From: Papaver somniferum
Taxonomy: Eukaryota; Streptophyta; Magnoliopsida; Ranunculales; Papaveraceae
Assembly: GCF_003573695.1 (NCBI RefSeq)
Contig: NW_020621936.1
Location: 5,580,001 to 5,644,000, forward strand
Direction of reading: 5' to 3'
DNA length: 64,000 nucleotides
Positions 45,132 through 56,874 of the stretch are shown here, piece by piece. Each line of letters opens with the position of its first letter. The first letter of the stretch is position 1. The translations under genes and the position numbers were made by a program. The notes under the pieces are model-generated. The model saw only the letters and a list, made by a program, of their open reading frames with translations. It did not search any database and was not told the DNA's origin.

Positions 45132-46203
45132 ATCAAGGGAAGAAAACTCTGAAACAGACAAACTGGTTTTAAACCCGCTTATTCCACTTGGAGATATTGA
45201 GAAAATCAAGTATCCTCACTTCTTCAAAGACAAACATGATCGTACAATCTTCGTGGATAGTACATGCTTTGAAAGATATCAAGCTTTAAAGGGAGTAAAT
45301 TTCACTGCTGAGAAGAGATTCGATCCAGATGTTTCAGAAACCAATTATGTGAAGTTTGTTCAAGACCGAATCTGGGGCAATATGTTCGGGTTTGAAAAAT
45401 ATTCACCTGATATAGTAAGAATCTTTTATGCTAATATTCACAATATTAATCATGAAAATCTTACTTTTAGTACTTTGATTGGAAGTACTGTTCATCATGT
45501 CGGCAGAAAGATGATATCAAAAATCATCAATTACAAAGTGAAGGGGAATCGTATGATTACCGGTTCTGAAATTGAGCACGACAACATTTCAAATCTTATC
45601 ACTAGTAAAACTGTTGAATGGAAAAAGGGAAAGATGCTAACCAAAGATGTACCCTTCTACTTAAGGATTTTCGGTAAACTTGTTGTAGCAACCCTTTTTG
45701 CTTGTACAAGATATTCTTCACAATGGAGTAAAGAATTTGCTGAATTTATATACTACCTTCTAGAAGGCAAAAATCAAATTGACATTTGTGGATTGATTAT
45801 CAATCAAATTATTAAAATCATTGAATCTCTCAATACCACAACATTCCATAGAAATCTTGGATATCCCTGTCTCATCACCAAGTTTTGTGAAAATGCAATG
45901 GGGAACAACTTTGGAGATGAGAAAGATACTAAAACTGTTTCTCAAGGAATTATCAAGCGGATGAGTGGAACTCAAAAGGGATCTAGTATCTCATATGATC
46001 AAACCTATAGCAATGGAGATATCATGTTCCACATTTTACGACTTGGGAGGCATTAAGACTGTATTCAGAAACAGTTTTCCTTTGCCTATAGAGATGATCC
46101 TGAAACTCTTGAAGGAATCCTAGTGATCAATAATGAGTTTCTAAAAGGTTAACAAGAACAAGACTCCGAAGAAGATTCTGATGAGCAAACAAATGAAGAT
46201 TAA
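45118..46203 (+). pseudogene. Putative plant transposon protein-like ORF (PF20167 type), two in-frame stops
   Basis: The frame opens without an ATG (first codon listed is GTG) and runs 312 codons to a TAA at 46054-46056. It then continues in the same frame (DCIQKQFSFAYRDDPETL) to a TAA at 46150-46152 and on to an acidic tail ending at 46201, 361 codons in all. Features: YQALKGVNFTAEKRF, then IVRIFYANIHNINHEN, a W-rich helix region with FACTRYSSQWSKEFAEF, an I-rich stretch (INQIIKIIESL) and YPCLITKFCENAMG. The V.xFYAN motif, the hydrophobic helices and P.LIT..C match the layout of the putative plant transposon protein domain, known only from plant elements. Molecular function unknown. Confidence 0.55.
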
Positions 46204-48084
46204 TTTGTCTTCAAGAGAGAAAATATACATCAGTTTTTTGATTTCTTTCAATAAAATTGTATAAGGTCTATTTTGAATAAAACTATCTATTATTATGAAT
46301 AAAATTATTATTTTATAATTTTTCTTGTGATAGTTTTTGATTACATAGCCTGTGCTTGAATGCTTTATATTATTGGTATGTATGTTATGGGATGTTTGAT
46401 TTTGGTTTTCATAACCTTAATATTCGATCTCATATTGCGTGAACCCTTATGGTTTGAGTGACTTTTTTGGTTTAGCAGGATTAAGTTCTAGCAATTATTG
46501 GTAGGCTTTATCAAAGGATCATAAGGGGTTCTGATTGAAACTAATATGTGAAGAAGTCACAATATGTTGAATCATTTAGTTTAGCATAAAAGCATATGTG
46601 TTTCGGAGTTTCAACTTTTGCATCGCATTAGTTAAAACCGGTTGTCAACCTTTCTCTTGTAAAGGTTGGTTTTTGTTGTTGTTCTTTTGTCTTGCGAGAG
46701 GATGACAACACAACGGGGGAGAGTTCTATGTGAACTTGCGCTTATTGGCATATCTTTGGGGGAGAAGAGGATGCGGAACTTGAGGTAACGAATTTTTTAG
46801 TTAATCGTTTTCCTGTTTAAGAAAAGCTTGATTTTATTGCATATATTTTGCTTTTGCTTAACAAAATTTCGATGCAATTGATGTTTATTCCATTATATGT
46901 GTATGGATGTGTGTGTGATTCAATTGTTTCCGGTTAAGAAAAACTATTGTTATCTTGCTTTATTGTTTGGTATCAATTGTTTAGGCTTAACGAAATTTCG
47001 GTGCAATTGCGGTACTATAATGTCTATGTTTGCTTCAATTGCTTCCGGTTGAGGTAGATAATTATGCAAGTTGATTTATTTGGTTTGGATTGAATTGTTT
47101 ATGGCTTAACAAAAATGGTTTTCGGGATCAATTGTTTAGTCCAATCCGATTCTGGATAAGAGAAACTAAGTTAATTCTGATCTTAGTTAGACTTATCAAA
47201 GTGGAGGTTTCAGTTATTCAAGTCTAATTGAATGTCTTAACAAGAAATGCTAGTTAACTAACCTAGTACTTGTCTTGTTTAAAAGTGAAAGGTTTAAGTT
47301 ATTATTTGAATAATTAGAACCTGATGAGAAAAATAAAGTTAATTCGGATCTTTATTTTGGTCTTATCGAACAAGCGATTGTATTTTTACAATCGATTTAG
47401 CAAAAGAACTAAGGTGCTTAGTCAATTTTTGATTTGCTAAACTATTAGGGAAAATTGTTTCGGGCAATTGTTTCCTTGGTAATATATCAAAACAAAATTA
47501 CTTTGTAGTTTCGGTTTTGATATTGGTTATCTAAAATGGTGTGTGGAACCCTCGTGCTTAACTTTTATTGGTTATGCAAGTCTTTTAAGTTTTGTAAGAT
47601 CCTTTCGGTTTGTCTTTTATTTGCTCGTACCTTTGTCATTTTGTGACAAAAAGTGGGAGAAATATATGGAGTAAACAAGTGATTTGGTGTCACTAAGGAA
47701 AGGACAATGGTGCTTAAACATTATATCTAACGAAAGAGTAATACATAGACTAAGGGGGAGTAGCATATCATATTGATACTTGTGGTTATCTTAACTACAA
47801 AGGGAATAACAAAGACGTGCGGATTGAATGTATAAGCTTTATTATTATGCCTTTAGGGGGTTATTATACTTGTGGTTATCTTACCTTTAGGGGGAGTATT
47901 AGCTTTGTTATTATAATGTCAACATCAACATTTATGGATTGAATGTATAACAGGTTATTGTGATGTTGAAACTTGGAATCAAGCGTATACGTAATGAATT
48001 CTTGTAATTTGTTACTAAAATTCTTGTAATGAATCAAGCATATGATGTAAGATTTTTGTCACTAAAATTGACAAAGGGAGAGAT
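46204..48084 (+). other. A3 3' noncoding region with repeated purine tracts
   Basis: AT-rich and non-coding; through 47702 it is the counterpart of 4362-5840. Purine-rich tracts of polypurine type recur: GGGGGAGAG (46716), GGGGGAGAAGAGG (46757), AAGGGGGAG (47752), TTAGGGGG (47852), TTAGGGGGAG (47886) and AAAGGGAGAGA (48073). Only the last one adjoins the 3' LTR and is the probable polypurine tract. Confidence 0.7.
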
Positions 48085-50928
48085 TGTTAAAGCATAGCTC
48101 GGTTGAACCCACCAAGCGTTGGTATGTCAAGTTTGGTTGTCATATTTTAGTGAACCAAAACTCATTTAAAGAGTCGCTTAATTATTTACTAGAGTCATCT
48201 TCGTATAGGTTAGTTAGAAAGTTATTAGGATATGAGACATACAAGTACTACTCGAAGACTTGGAGAATGTGAAGAAGTAAAGAGATACATCGACGACATC
48301 ATCCTTCCTCTTGATGTTAGTAATATTTGACTTGAACTGTTTTATTCCTAACATATATTTCAAGTCGTGCATATTGAAAACATAATTGCGAAGCTGTGAA
48401 TGATTATACTCTAGTGAGACATAGTATTAAGGAATTACAGTACGAAGTATAACATCTATCTTTTGAACTTCGTATATAAGACATCGACATAATCGTATGA
48501 ATGCTATTGTGATTATATATGGGTATGGGTGAAGATTTCGTCCTAGGAAACAATGTGTTACATTTGTTTAAAGGAAGTACAATTCATAAACTTGTTTTAT
48601 GAATCGAAAGGAAAATCGCTAGGCTTATTGGTATTGTTATTCATTGCAAATATTTGGATTACCAATATGTGTGTTTAGTATAACCACTCATAACTTGTTT
48701 ATGTATCTTGGTAGAACTATTCACAATGCCTGACTTTTGTATTGGTATGAATTTTATTAGTGAAACCGATCTTAAGTAATCACCTGAGATGTATGATCGA
48801 TATATTGTAATTGGTATGACCAACTCTAGACATTGGGGAACCGATCCTAGTAAGAGGTGCAACAGATCAAAAGTATGTGGAATTGATCCTTGTAAGAGAT
48901 GCAACAAGTCTTAGTAATTGGTAACCGATCATATGACTTGTGCAACCGATCACAAGTAAAATACCATAATTATGTGGTAACCGATCCTATTACCTAATCA
49001 ACCAATTTTTGGAAATCTAGTGTGACCGATCCTAGTACCCACATGGAGGTAGAACCGAAGCTTTGTGTTTTGGTAGAACCGTGAAACCCATTAATAGTGA
49101 TTTGATAGGATAATCAATCACATACTTCTTGGAAGTCAGACGAACCAATTCTAAACTCGTTTGGAAGTGTTGCAAATCGGTTCCAAGATTGTAAATACGA
49201 AAAAGGATTTAAAAAGTAAAGATGTCGACATACTTTGAACATGTGCAGTAATTCTTATCTTTTATTGTTCAAAAATATTCCTTAATAACTAAAGGAGAAT
49301 CCCAGATCGAAATAAATTGAGAATCTTTTAATTAACGTTTTTAGTTTTTATATGCTTTTAATTTCCAACAATTAAATGCATATCTTTAGATTAGAAAAAT
49401 TAGTAATGTGCATTTACTAATTGGATATTTTCTACTAAGATTTCGGTCAATATTTGGACAGTGCATTTCCAGGAATTATGAAAATCGATTTTGCCTTTAT
49501 TGCATATCTTTGAGAATATTCGGTTTTGGAAATTCCTTGGTGTCCAAACTTCCTTGGTCTATAAATATTGAAGTTTGCATTTTAATCATACTAATCCTCA
49601 GACCCAGCAAAACTACCTAATTATGGTGTTACTAGTGGAGCCGTCTATTCGGAGAGGAAAGTACCCTAATTAGACAAAATCTCTTACGACCGCTCGTTTT
49701 AAAGACTTATTTGGGATTGGGAAGATCTACGAGCACCGTTGGTGGGAAAATAGATAATTGAAGTTTATTATTAGTTTTGATTGATTTGATTGACTAACGG
49801 TTGTTGAACGTTGATTGCAGTTAGTTTGTTTATGCTTGAGAATCTTCTCTTCTGATATAAGATTCACTCAAACTAGATCGAAGTATCGACGGGGATCTTT
49901 AGAACTGTTTGTAGATCTAAAGACGTCATGTGATAATCCATCGTTAACAGACTCCGTTCTGTGTGTGATTGATCACAAGAGATTCAAGTTGTTTGTCTGC
50001 AGGTGTTTATTGAAGATCCAAGAAGATTTGAAGACAAAGAAGATTTCTTATTTGAATTCATAATCTTTGGTGTGAACAAAACTTGATCGGATGGGGATCC
50101 AACTATAATCGGTTTATCTTTGTGATAACCTTGATTGATTAGTTGAGTAGATCAACATCACTACAATTCTTTGTGATTAAGAATGTTGATTGCATAGTCT
50201 AAACAATTACTTTGGTAGTTGTTAAATAGATAGATCTAAGAACCTGATAAAGGAGTTTATTGGGATAAACTGAAGAGTCTTTTCTCAAACTCATATCACT
50301 TGTTCGAAAAGAGTTGTTACCAAACAGATTTGTTGTTCCTTTATTATTTGGAATACGAACCAAAGGAATTGTTCCAAGTGTGTGACTTATTACAAGTTGG
50401 AGGCACAGGGATACTGGGAACTAGGTGAACTATATGTTTAGTTGGTTGGTCTCAACTATACGAAGTTGGTTTAGATTTTGTATAGCTACTTAATTTTGAG
50501 AGTATTCAATTCTGGACAAAGTCCCGGGGTTTTTCTGCATTTGCGGTTTCCTCATTAACAAAATCTTGATGTGTCTTTTACTTTTCTATTTCCGCAATTA
50601 TAATTGTTAGTTATAATTAGAAGTAAAATACACAAACGTTAATTCCTAATTACTTGATAGAAATCCTATTGTGTTTGATTAAGTCCGAACCTATTATCAA
50701 GTAATCATACTTCGTTGTTGTATTCTCTCGATCTTGCATCCATAGTCAATCACACAAGTTATCTTGTTGTCGTATTGTCTCGATCTCGTATCCATAGACG
50801 ATCACACGAAGTGTGAACCGGTTAGTTGTATTGTTTCGAATCAGTCCATAGACAATCACTTTCTGAGAAAGGACTTATAGGTGGAAAAGTTTTAGATTGA
50901 GGTATATTTGGGTACCCTCTTCTTTTCA
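48085..50928 (+). repeat. A3 3' LTR, complete (2844 bp)
   Basis: Starts TGTTAAAGCATAGCTCGG, ends CTTCTTTTCA. TATA box TCTATAAATATTG at 49558-49570. GATC-centred boxes at 48841, 48863, 48883, 48925 and 48946 have the same 22, 20, 42, 21 bp spacing as the 5' LTR. It is the reference copy of family A in this window. Confidence 0.92.
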
Positions 50929-50966
50929 ATATTTATTTATATAATTGAAATATCACATGTTGTGCA
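50929..50966 (+). repeat. Fragment of a family B LTR beside A3
   Basis: The words ATATAATTGAAATATCACA and TTGTGCA match the family B LTR near 11809-11836. It is wedged between the A3 3' LTR and the start of another family B LTR, so it is a remnant of an older copy. Confidence 0.55.
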
Positions 50967-51671
50967 TGTTAGAGCACTGCTCGGTCGAACTCGCATGCGT
51001 TGCTATCTCAAGCATGTTTGTCAATGTTAGTGATCAAAACTATAAGTCTTGATTTCTATCCTATTAATAGATGTGTCGGACTAGGACATAGATTGTGTAG
51101 TTGAGCTTAGATTTCACGGAGTTCAACATTTGAAGACGAAGAACTAGTAAGGGGATCTTGTGGAACTTCATCGACAAAAGGTATGTGGAGACTTAAACTC
51201 ATCTATCACTTGGAAAGTCCATTTCTACTTTATCTCCTATATTGAGACATAAGTCATATTACAATATCGTTTTCTGTATACAAATTTGAGATTTCGAGCT
51301 GAATTTAACTCGCTTACATATTTCTCGAAATATGTGTTGGCAAGCTTTCGCTTCGACCAAGTTCATCTTATATCATATAAAAATTTCCGAATAACATCTT
51401 ACATGGTTTGTGTGATACAATCATTGGTGTTATCTTGGAATGTTTCGTAATGATTATTTCAATTACTTGAAGATCGCTTTGATAAAAATAGTTTGTGAAT
51501 AACTACTATATAACATCCTTTAAGAAAGTTTCAATGATTGAAATAAGAGTTTAGAACATTTAACCATTATTGGATATGTCATGTTGTGCACTCTTGCACA
51601 TATGTAATCGATGTCCTGGAACCATAGTATGCGCACCCGTCTGCGTACCTGTTGTTTTGAGAAATCCGGGA

Positions 51672-53186
51672 TAGAGCTGGCAAACAAGACAAAACCCGCG
51701 GGTTTGCCCGGCCCGACCCGTGAAAAACCCGCACCCGGCTCGGCTGGTGTCTAAACAAGCCGGGGTAGGGTTGGAGAAATGTCGGCTTGTGAGTAAACGG
51801 GTTAACCCGTTCCGGCCCGTAAATCCGCGGGTACAACCCGTAAACCCGTCCATATTACCTTATTAATAAGTTTTATGTAATCCTGACCGTCAGATCATCT
51901 AGGTTTCATCTTATCCCTACGTTTAAGGTATAAATGCACCAAAACCCTAGAAGACAATAATCATTTCCTTTCGTTTCTTCTTTCCCTTTCTTTTCTTTCT
52001 CTCCCCACACCCTACTGTCTTCTCCTGCGGCTACGCCTCCTCACCATCTCCATTTTTCTTCTTCTGCTTTGCTTTTTTATTCTTCATCTCTGTATCTCCT
52101 ACACATAGTTGGTACTTTAACTCCACGGTGATGATGATTTAAGGCAATAAATTGACAATTTTAAAACTAGGGTTTAGTAATATACTAATATTGGTTTTGC
52201 ATGATTGATTGTGCGGATTAATTTGAGGAACTTGAACTTCTGTTTTATCAATTGTTGAATCAATTTCTGAATCTGGGTCAATTTTTATTTTCTTATTTAG
52301 ATTTTGTATGTATCCTATTTCCTGATTCTATAGGGAACAGTAAGTAAGAAGCAATAATGGGTTTTGTATCTTACCTCCTTTTCCTTGTTTTGTTCTAATT
52401 TGGGTTTTCAAGAAAAGCCTTTTATGTTCTCATCATCATCATTTAAGTAGATTAGGAGATGAATCTGAAGCTATTATTCAATCCAACAAGACCCATGTCT
52501 CAGATTTTAAGGTTAGTGGTGAAATCTTTTCTTTCTTATTGATTTTAAGTGGTTCTTGAAAATGTTTGGATATTTATTATTCTTGTTATTATCAATTTTC
52601 AAATGTTGATTATTAAGTATGATGAGATTGGTGATAATTAATCAGATTACAACATGGGTTTGTTCTTAATTGGCAATCTTAAGTTTCTACTTTCGATTTA
52701 AAGAAAGAAAAATGTTATGTTTTTGTTTCTGAATTTGAGCCCATGGCTATTGTGTTTGTATTTTCGATTTTCCTAAGTGTATCCATGGCTACTGTGTTTG
52801 TCTTAGACTAGTGTTGATGGTAAATAATCAGATTACGACCTGGGTTTTTTTAATCTTAATTCAGAATCATACAAGGATTTAGAATTGTTAAAAATGGCAA
52901 GAAAACTCTTGTGTTCTGTGCAAGGTTAACTTAATTTTTGTATCTTGTATTATTTTACGATTTTTATCCTTGTAATTTGACATAAATTGACGTAATTTAG
53001 TTTTAATTTTAATTTTAATCAAACAAGCCGGATAACCCGCAAACCCGCAAGTTTTATCCGTTACGGGTGCGGGTTGAAGAAATGACCACCCGTGAAGAAT
53101 ATCAACCCGCAGGTTTTAGCCCGTGTTAACCCGAACCCGTGTAACCCGTAACAAGCCAGCCACGGACCGCCCGTTTTCCAGCTCTA
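51672..53186 (+). mobile_element. Non-autonomous hAT transposon, 1515 bp
   Basis: Terminal inverted repeats TAGAGCTGGCAAAC (51672) and GTTTTCCAGCTCTA (ends 53186), one mismatch in 14. A perfect 8-bp target duplication ATCCGGGA flanks it (51664-51671, 53187-53194), the hallmark of hAT elements. Both ends carry dense ACCCG/CGGGT subterminal repeats (about 51693-51850 and 53030-53175), the usual transposase-binding type. No transposase frame is present, so it must be moved in trans. The strand assigned follows the promoter-like sequence inside. Confidence 0.92.
51928..51950 (+). promoter_or_regulatory. Promoter remnant in the hAT element
   Basis: A TATA box (GTATAAATG, 51928-51936) is followed within 6 bp by a telobox (AAACCCTAG, 51942-51950) and then a CT-rich leader (TTTCTTCTTTCCC...). 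This arrangement is common in housekeeping-type plant promoters. It could be what is left of the transposase promoter and leader after the coding part was lost. Confidence 0.45.
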
Positions 53187-53204
53187 ATCCGGGAACCTAA
53201 GTAT

Positions 53205-53442
53205 GCGTACCCGTTTGCGTACTGGTGTACAGGTTCATGTACGAGAATTTCTGTTAGGATTTGAAGTTTGTGTACCCGTTTGCGTACTGCGAAACTCAAT
53301 CTTAGTCCGAGTATTTCAAGTATGCGTACCCACTTGCGTACTGGCGTACAGGTTCATGTCATAGAATTGCTGCTAGGATTTGAAGATTGTGTACCCGTTT
53401 GCGTACTGCAAAACTCAATCTTAGTCCGAGTATTTCAAGTAT
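53205..53442 (+). repeat. Two 119-bp tandem units in a family B LTR
   Basis: Units 53205-53323 and 53324-53442 are about 90% alike, each starting GCGTACCC and containing GTACAGGTTCATGT and ACTCAATCTTAGTCCGAG. A partial third unit starts at 53443, and a partial earlier unit precedes the hAT insertion (from about 51628). Confidence 0.8.
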
Positions 53443-53520
53443 GCGTACCCGTTTGCAAACTTGAAGGTTAAAGTTCTAAAATCGATTTTAAACATGAACA
53501 TAAACATCTTTCTTTATAAT

Positions 53521-53933
53521 AAGAGACCCCAAAAGTGCCACAAGTCGATGCCATGATCACTCTTTATTTTAGTGAAGCCACATCAACGCAATCTTTCCAT
53601 GTCATTGCAATTTCAGCGCCACGTCATCGAACTTGACCAGAAAAAAGAAACACGTTTGTTCATATCTTCTTGAAACCCTTCAGAAACAACGTTCTTAGAG
53701 TCTCCCTTTGGAAACAATATCCCCAATTCCAAGCGACGTATTCCTTTGGAATACAAAAAAAAAAGTCAAAATTTTGCCTGTTTTTTCATTCCGCTCAGAC
53801 AATCCGAATTCAGTTATTGTTTTACTTATGTTAATGAAACAAAGAGATACTGACATCATTCAAAACTTAACTCTTAGTTGCAAAGGTTTCCTTCTCTAGG
53901 AAATCCTAACCAACCCTAATTAGTTTGTACTTT
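53521..53933 (+). other. Unassigned 413-bp segment
   Basis: Low-copy within this window: no match to the families A to G is seen. It has a poly-A run (53755-53764) and small frames without protein-like content. It might be original host sequence between insertions, or an unrecognised element. Confidence 0.3.
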
Positions 53934-54397
53934 TGTTGATGGTGGATTTCGTTCAAGGCTAAAATTATAAAAGCCAAATTAATACGCTGACATCCTGCAG
54001 AGGATAAAGTCATCTGATAAGTGATGAGTACCTCTTTACTTTACTAATTCACCTAGAATGGAGCATGTGGCAACAATCCCAGTATTCTGTGAATTAAATA
54101 CACAAAATTCATCCAGGATGGAGCATGTAGCAACAATCCCGAAAAACCCTGTGAATTTTTAGCATTATTTATAATGCATGATTGGCCTTGTATTTCCTGT
54201 GTTGTTCCCACAGAACTCTCATTATTGGTGTGGCATGACGACTGAGTATTGCTCTCAGCAGAGTAACGTGAATCTCCAAGTACCAATAGTGAGGCATGCA
54301 CGAGATACCCGTACAAGCTACATCTCTCGGTGTGTTATACTAGCTCGATTGAGCATATATCTCTCGGTGTGTTATACTAGCCCGATTGAGATATCTC
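53934..54397 (+). repeat. C2 5' LTR, first part
   Basis: Starts TGTTGATGGTGGATTTCG. Together with 56875-58980 it makes an LTR of about 2.57 kb. Compared with the 3' LTR copy at 62955-63417, the join falls inside the short tandem CTCTCGGTGTGTTATA unit, which is itself repeated two to three times here. Confidence 0.88.
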
Positions 54398-56874
54398 TGT
54401 TGATGGTGGATTTTTATTTAAGGTTAAAATTGTAAAAGCCAAAATTATGCGCTGACATCCTGCAAAGGATAAAACCACTGATAAGTGATGAATACTTTTC
54501 CACTTTACTAATTCACCTAGAATGGAGCATATGGCAACAATCCCAGTATTCTGTGAATTTATAGCATTATCAATTAATGTATTTCCTGTGTTGTTCCTAC
54601 TGAACTCTCATTATTGGTGCGGCATGACGACTGAGTGCTGTTCTCAGCAGAGTAACACGAATCTCCAAGTGTCACTAATGAGGCATGCACGAAATACCCG
54701 TACAGGCTAAAACTCTCGATGTGTTATACTAGCCCGATTGAGCATACATCTCTCGGTGTGTTATACTAGCCCGGTCGAGCATTTGGACTGTCCATCTCAG
54801 TCTCAGAAATAATCACGACCACGCAAGTTGGCCGCATGATTTAACCTGCTTAGACGATCCTCAGCAGGAGCAGGCTACCACCTTAATGACCACCAGTAGG
54901 CCCGCTTATGCCCTGATTGGTCGAATACCTACCATGCCTCCCAAACTACCACCGAACACCAGCCTGAAGTTGGATGTACAGGCTGGTATGAAGCGGCTTG
55001 GAGGAGTCGTACGAACAAAGGCCGCCTACGACAGTCTCAAATTCATCACGTCCGTCCAACTTCACCGGCATAGTTGGACGGCGTAGATCGTCCCATGGAC
55101 GGTTGGACAAGCGTTGTCATTCACACCGGCGGGCCCCCTTCACGCCTGCATAATCGATCCTCCCCTGACCTAGCCACATAATCACGTACAGTTGCCCGAA
55201 GTTCGGCCGGAGTTAGGTTCAAAGGGTCGCAGGAAATTCCACTAAAGGTCTTAAATTGATCACGACCATCCAACTTCACCAGCATGATTGGATGGCTTAG
55301 ATCAGACCTATAACCGCCAGACAGGTATTGGTGTGTCCACCACTGGCCCAATGTGGGTCCCACACGATCGATCTCTCCAGATGAGGAGTGTAGGGTGCAA
55401 TTTCGGTCGGCCAAACTAGCATGCACGCAACCGGACGGAAACCCTATTTAGGGTTTGCGACATGCATATGTCGCAAATTGATCGCGAGCGTCCGTTTTCG
55501 CCATCTTGGATGAAGGGTCCAGGAATAGACTAAGCAGGTCCGGAGAGTATCAACAAGATCTATGTGGACCCATCTATCTCCATGTCCGACTGACCAAGAC
55601 AAACCATGGCTAGGTGTCTCGATTCGTGCGCCCAAACTAAGCATGGTCGCGCGGTTTTCTATTGCAAACTGATCTCGACCACTCAACTTTACCGGACAAA
55701 TTGAGTGGCTTAGATCGCATATCCATGGGACAGCGAGGTACGGACGTGTACACCGGCATGCCGTCTACACGCATGACCAATCGGTCTTGCCAAAAACGCG
55801 TCCCATGCTTGGATTCAACCAAGCTAAAGGTTGGTGTTTGAGCACCTCCTAAACCCCAATCTAACGGTCGCATATGTGGGTCGCAAGTCATCTCGTCCGT
55901 CCAACTTCGCCAGCTTGGACGGAGAGCCTAAGACAGGAATTAGGCGACCAGTGAGGCATCACCACGATCACCGTACACCACTCTTCCACACTGAGTTATC
56001 GGCCAAGTCAGGGCTTACCTGTACAGCCTCCAAACGATCACTCGAAGATGGTCGGACGTGATGCTATTTTAATACGCTTAATCGTGACTTACTCCGTTAA
56101 GCCTTCAAATAACGATGCTTCATACGTGCTGAATATATTCGATGCATTACATGCATAGAATACACACGATATTTCATAAATATCGACTTCCTAAATAACT
56201 TAGTTATTTAATCTAGCATCACATGCTACCTTTTGTGGGTCCCACGATCCACACACTCGAGACATTAATCATGTCACAAACTGGGGGATACTTACTGGGG
56301 TATTGGTCTTGCGGTTTACAGCGTGTAACGCACAACGCTCCATCATAATAACGTGTCAGGAAGTCATGGACGGTTAGTGATGATGGGAGAAGTGGGCTTT
56401 ACCAGATCGTGTGACAATTACCACGACTCCACTACTCCATCACTCCACTTTCTCCACTTCCCATGAGAAACGTGGGTTAGGCGCAATGAATTTTATAAAT
56501 AGGTTCTCCTCCCTATTTCCGAACAGGAAAACGAGACATAACCCAAGTGTTGATACAATCGTATTCCAACACCAGAACTGATAGCTTTCATTCTGCAAGC
56601 CAATTCATCTTTCTGATACAAGTCATACACAACCAACACTTTCACAATCCAACACCTTCTTCGCTTCCCTCCCTAAGATCAACCCCATCTCCTTCACTTT
56701 GTGACCGAAGCAAGTTTGGAACGACCATTTCTTGGTTTAGGCCAGAGTTGTACAAATTAATTTCTTGAATCACAAGCACTCCTGTGCAGTGCATTTATTT
56801 AGGGTTTAAATTCATTTCTCATCCACACACCCCAAATTACCAAAACCGGCAGAAATAATTTTCACCCATAAACA
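54398..56874 (+). repeat. Solo LTR of family C inserted in the C2 5' LTR
   Basis: A complete 2477-bp LTR (TGTTGATGGTGG...CCCATAAACA) without PBS or interior. It is flanked by ATCTC (54393-54397) and CTCTC (56875-56879). The unoccupied site is seen in the 3' LTR, GATTGAGATCTCTCGGTG, which shows a 5-bp duplication of CTCTC with one later change in the left copy. TATA box TTTATAAATA at 56491-56500. A full element must have inserted and recombined between its LTRs. Confidence 0.88.

Larger units (their letters stand above)
41785..50928 (+). mobile_element. A3: family A LTR element carrying a non-gag cargo ORF
   Basis: Plus-strand order: 5' LTR (41785-44113, first about 506 bp missing), perfect initiator-Met PBS (44116-44127), leader, cargo ORFs (44185-46203), shared 3' noncoding region (46204-48084), polypurine tract, and a complete 3' LTR (48085-50928). 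No gag knuckle, protease, integrase or RT is present anywhere in the 3957-bp interior. LTRs and 3' region match A2, while the cargo does not. The 3' end is flanked by a family B LTR fragment, the apparent insertion target. Confidence 0.85.
50967..53520 (+). repeat. Family B LTR, 3'-truncated, split by a hAT element
   Basis: Starts TGTTAGAGCACTGCTCGGTC. The first 300 bp follow the A1 LTR (CTCAAGCATGTTTGTCAATG, AAAACTATAAGTCTTG). The hAT element interrupts it at 51672-53186. After this come two 119-bp tandem units (53205-53442) and then sequence like A1 near 3500. It breaks off near 53520. Neither TATA box nor U5 remains, so this is a dead LTR piece. Confidence 0.75.
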
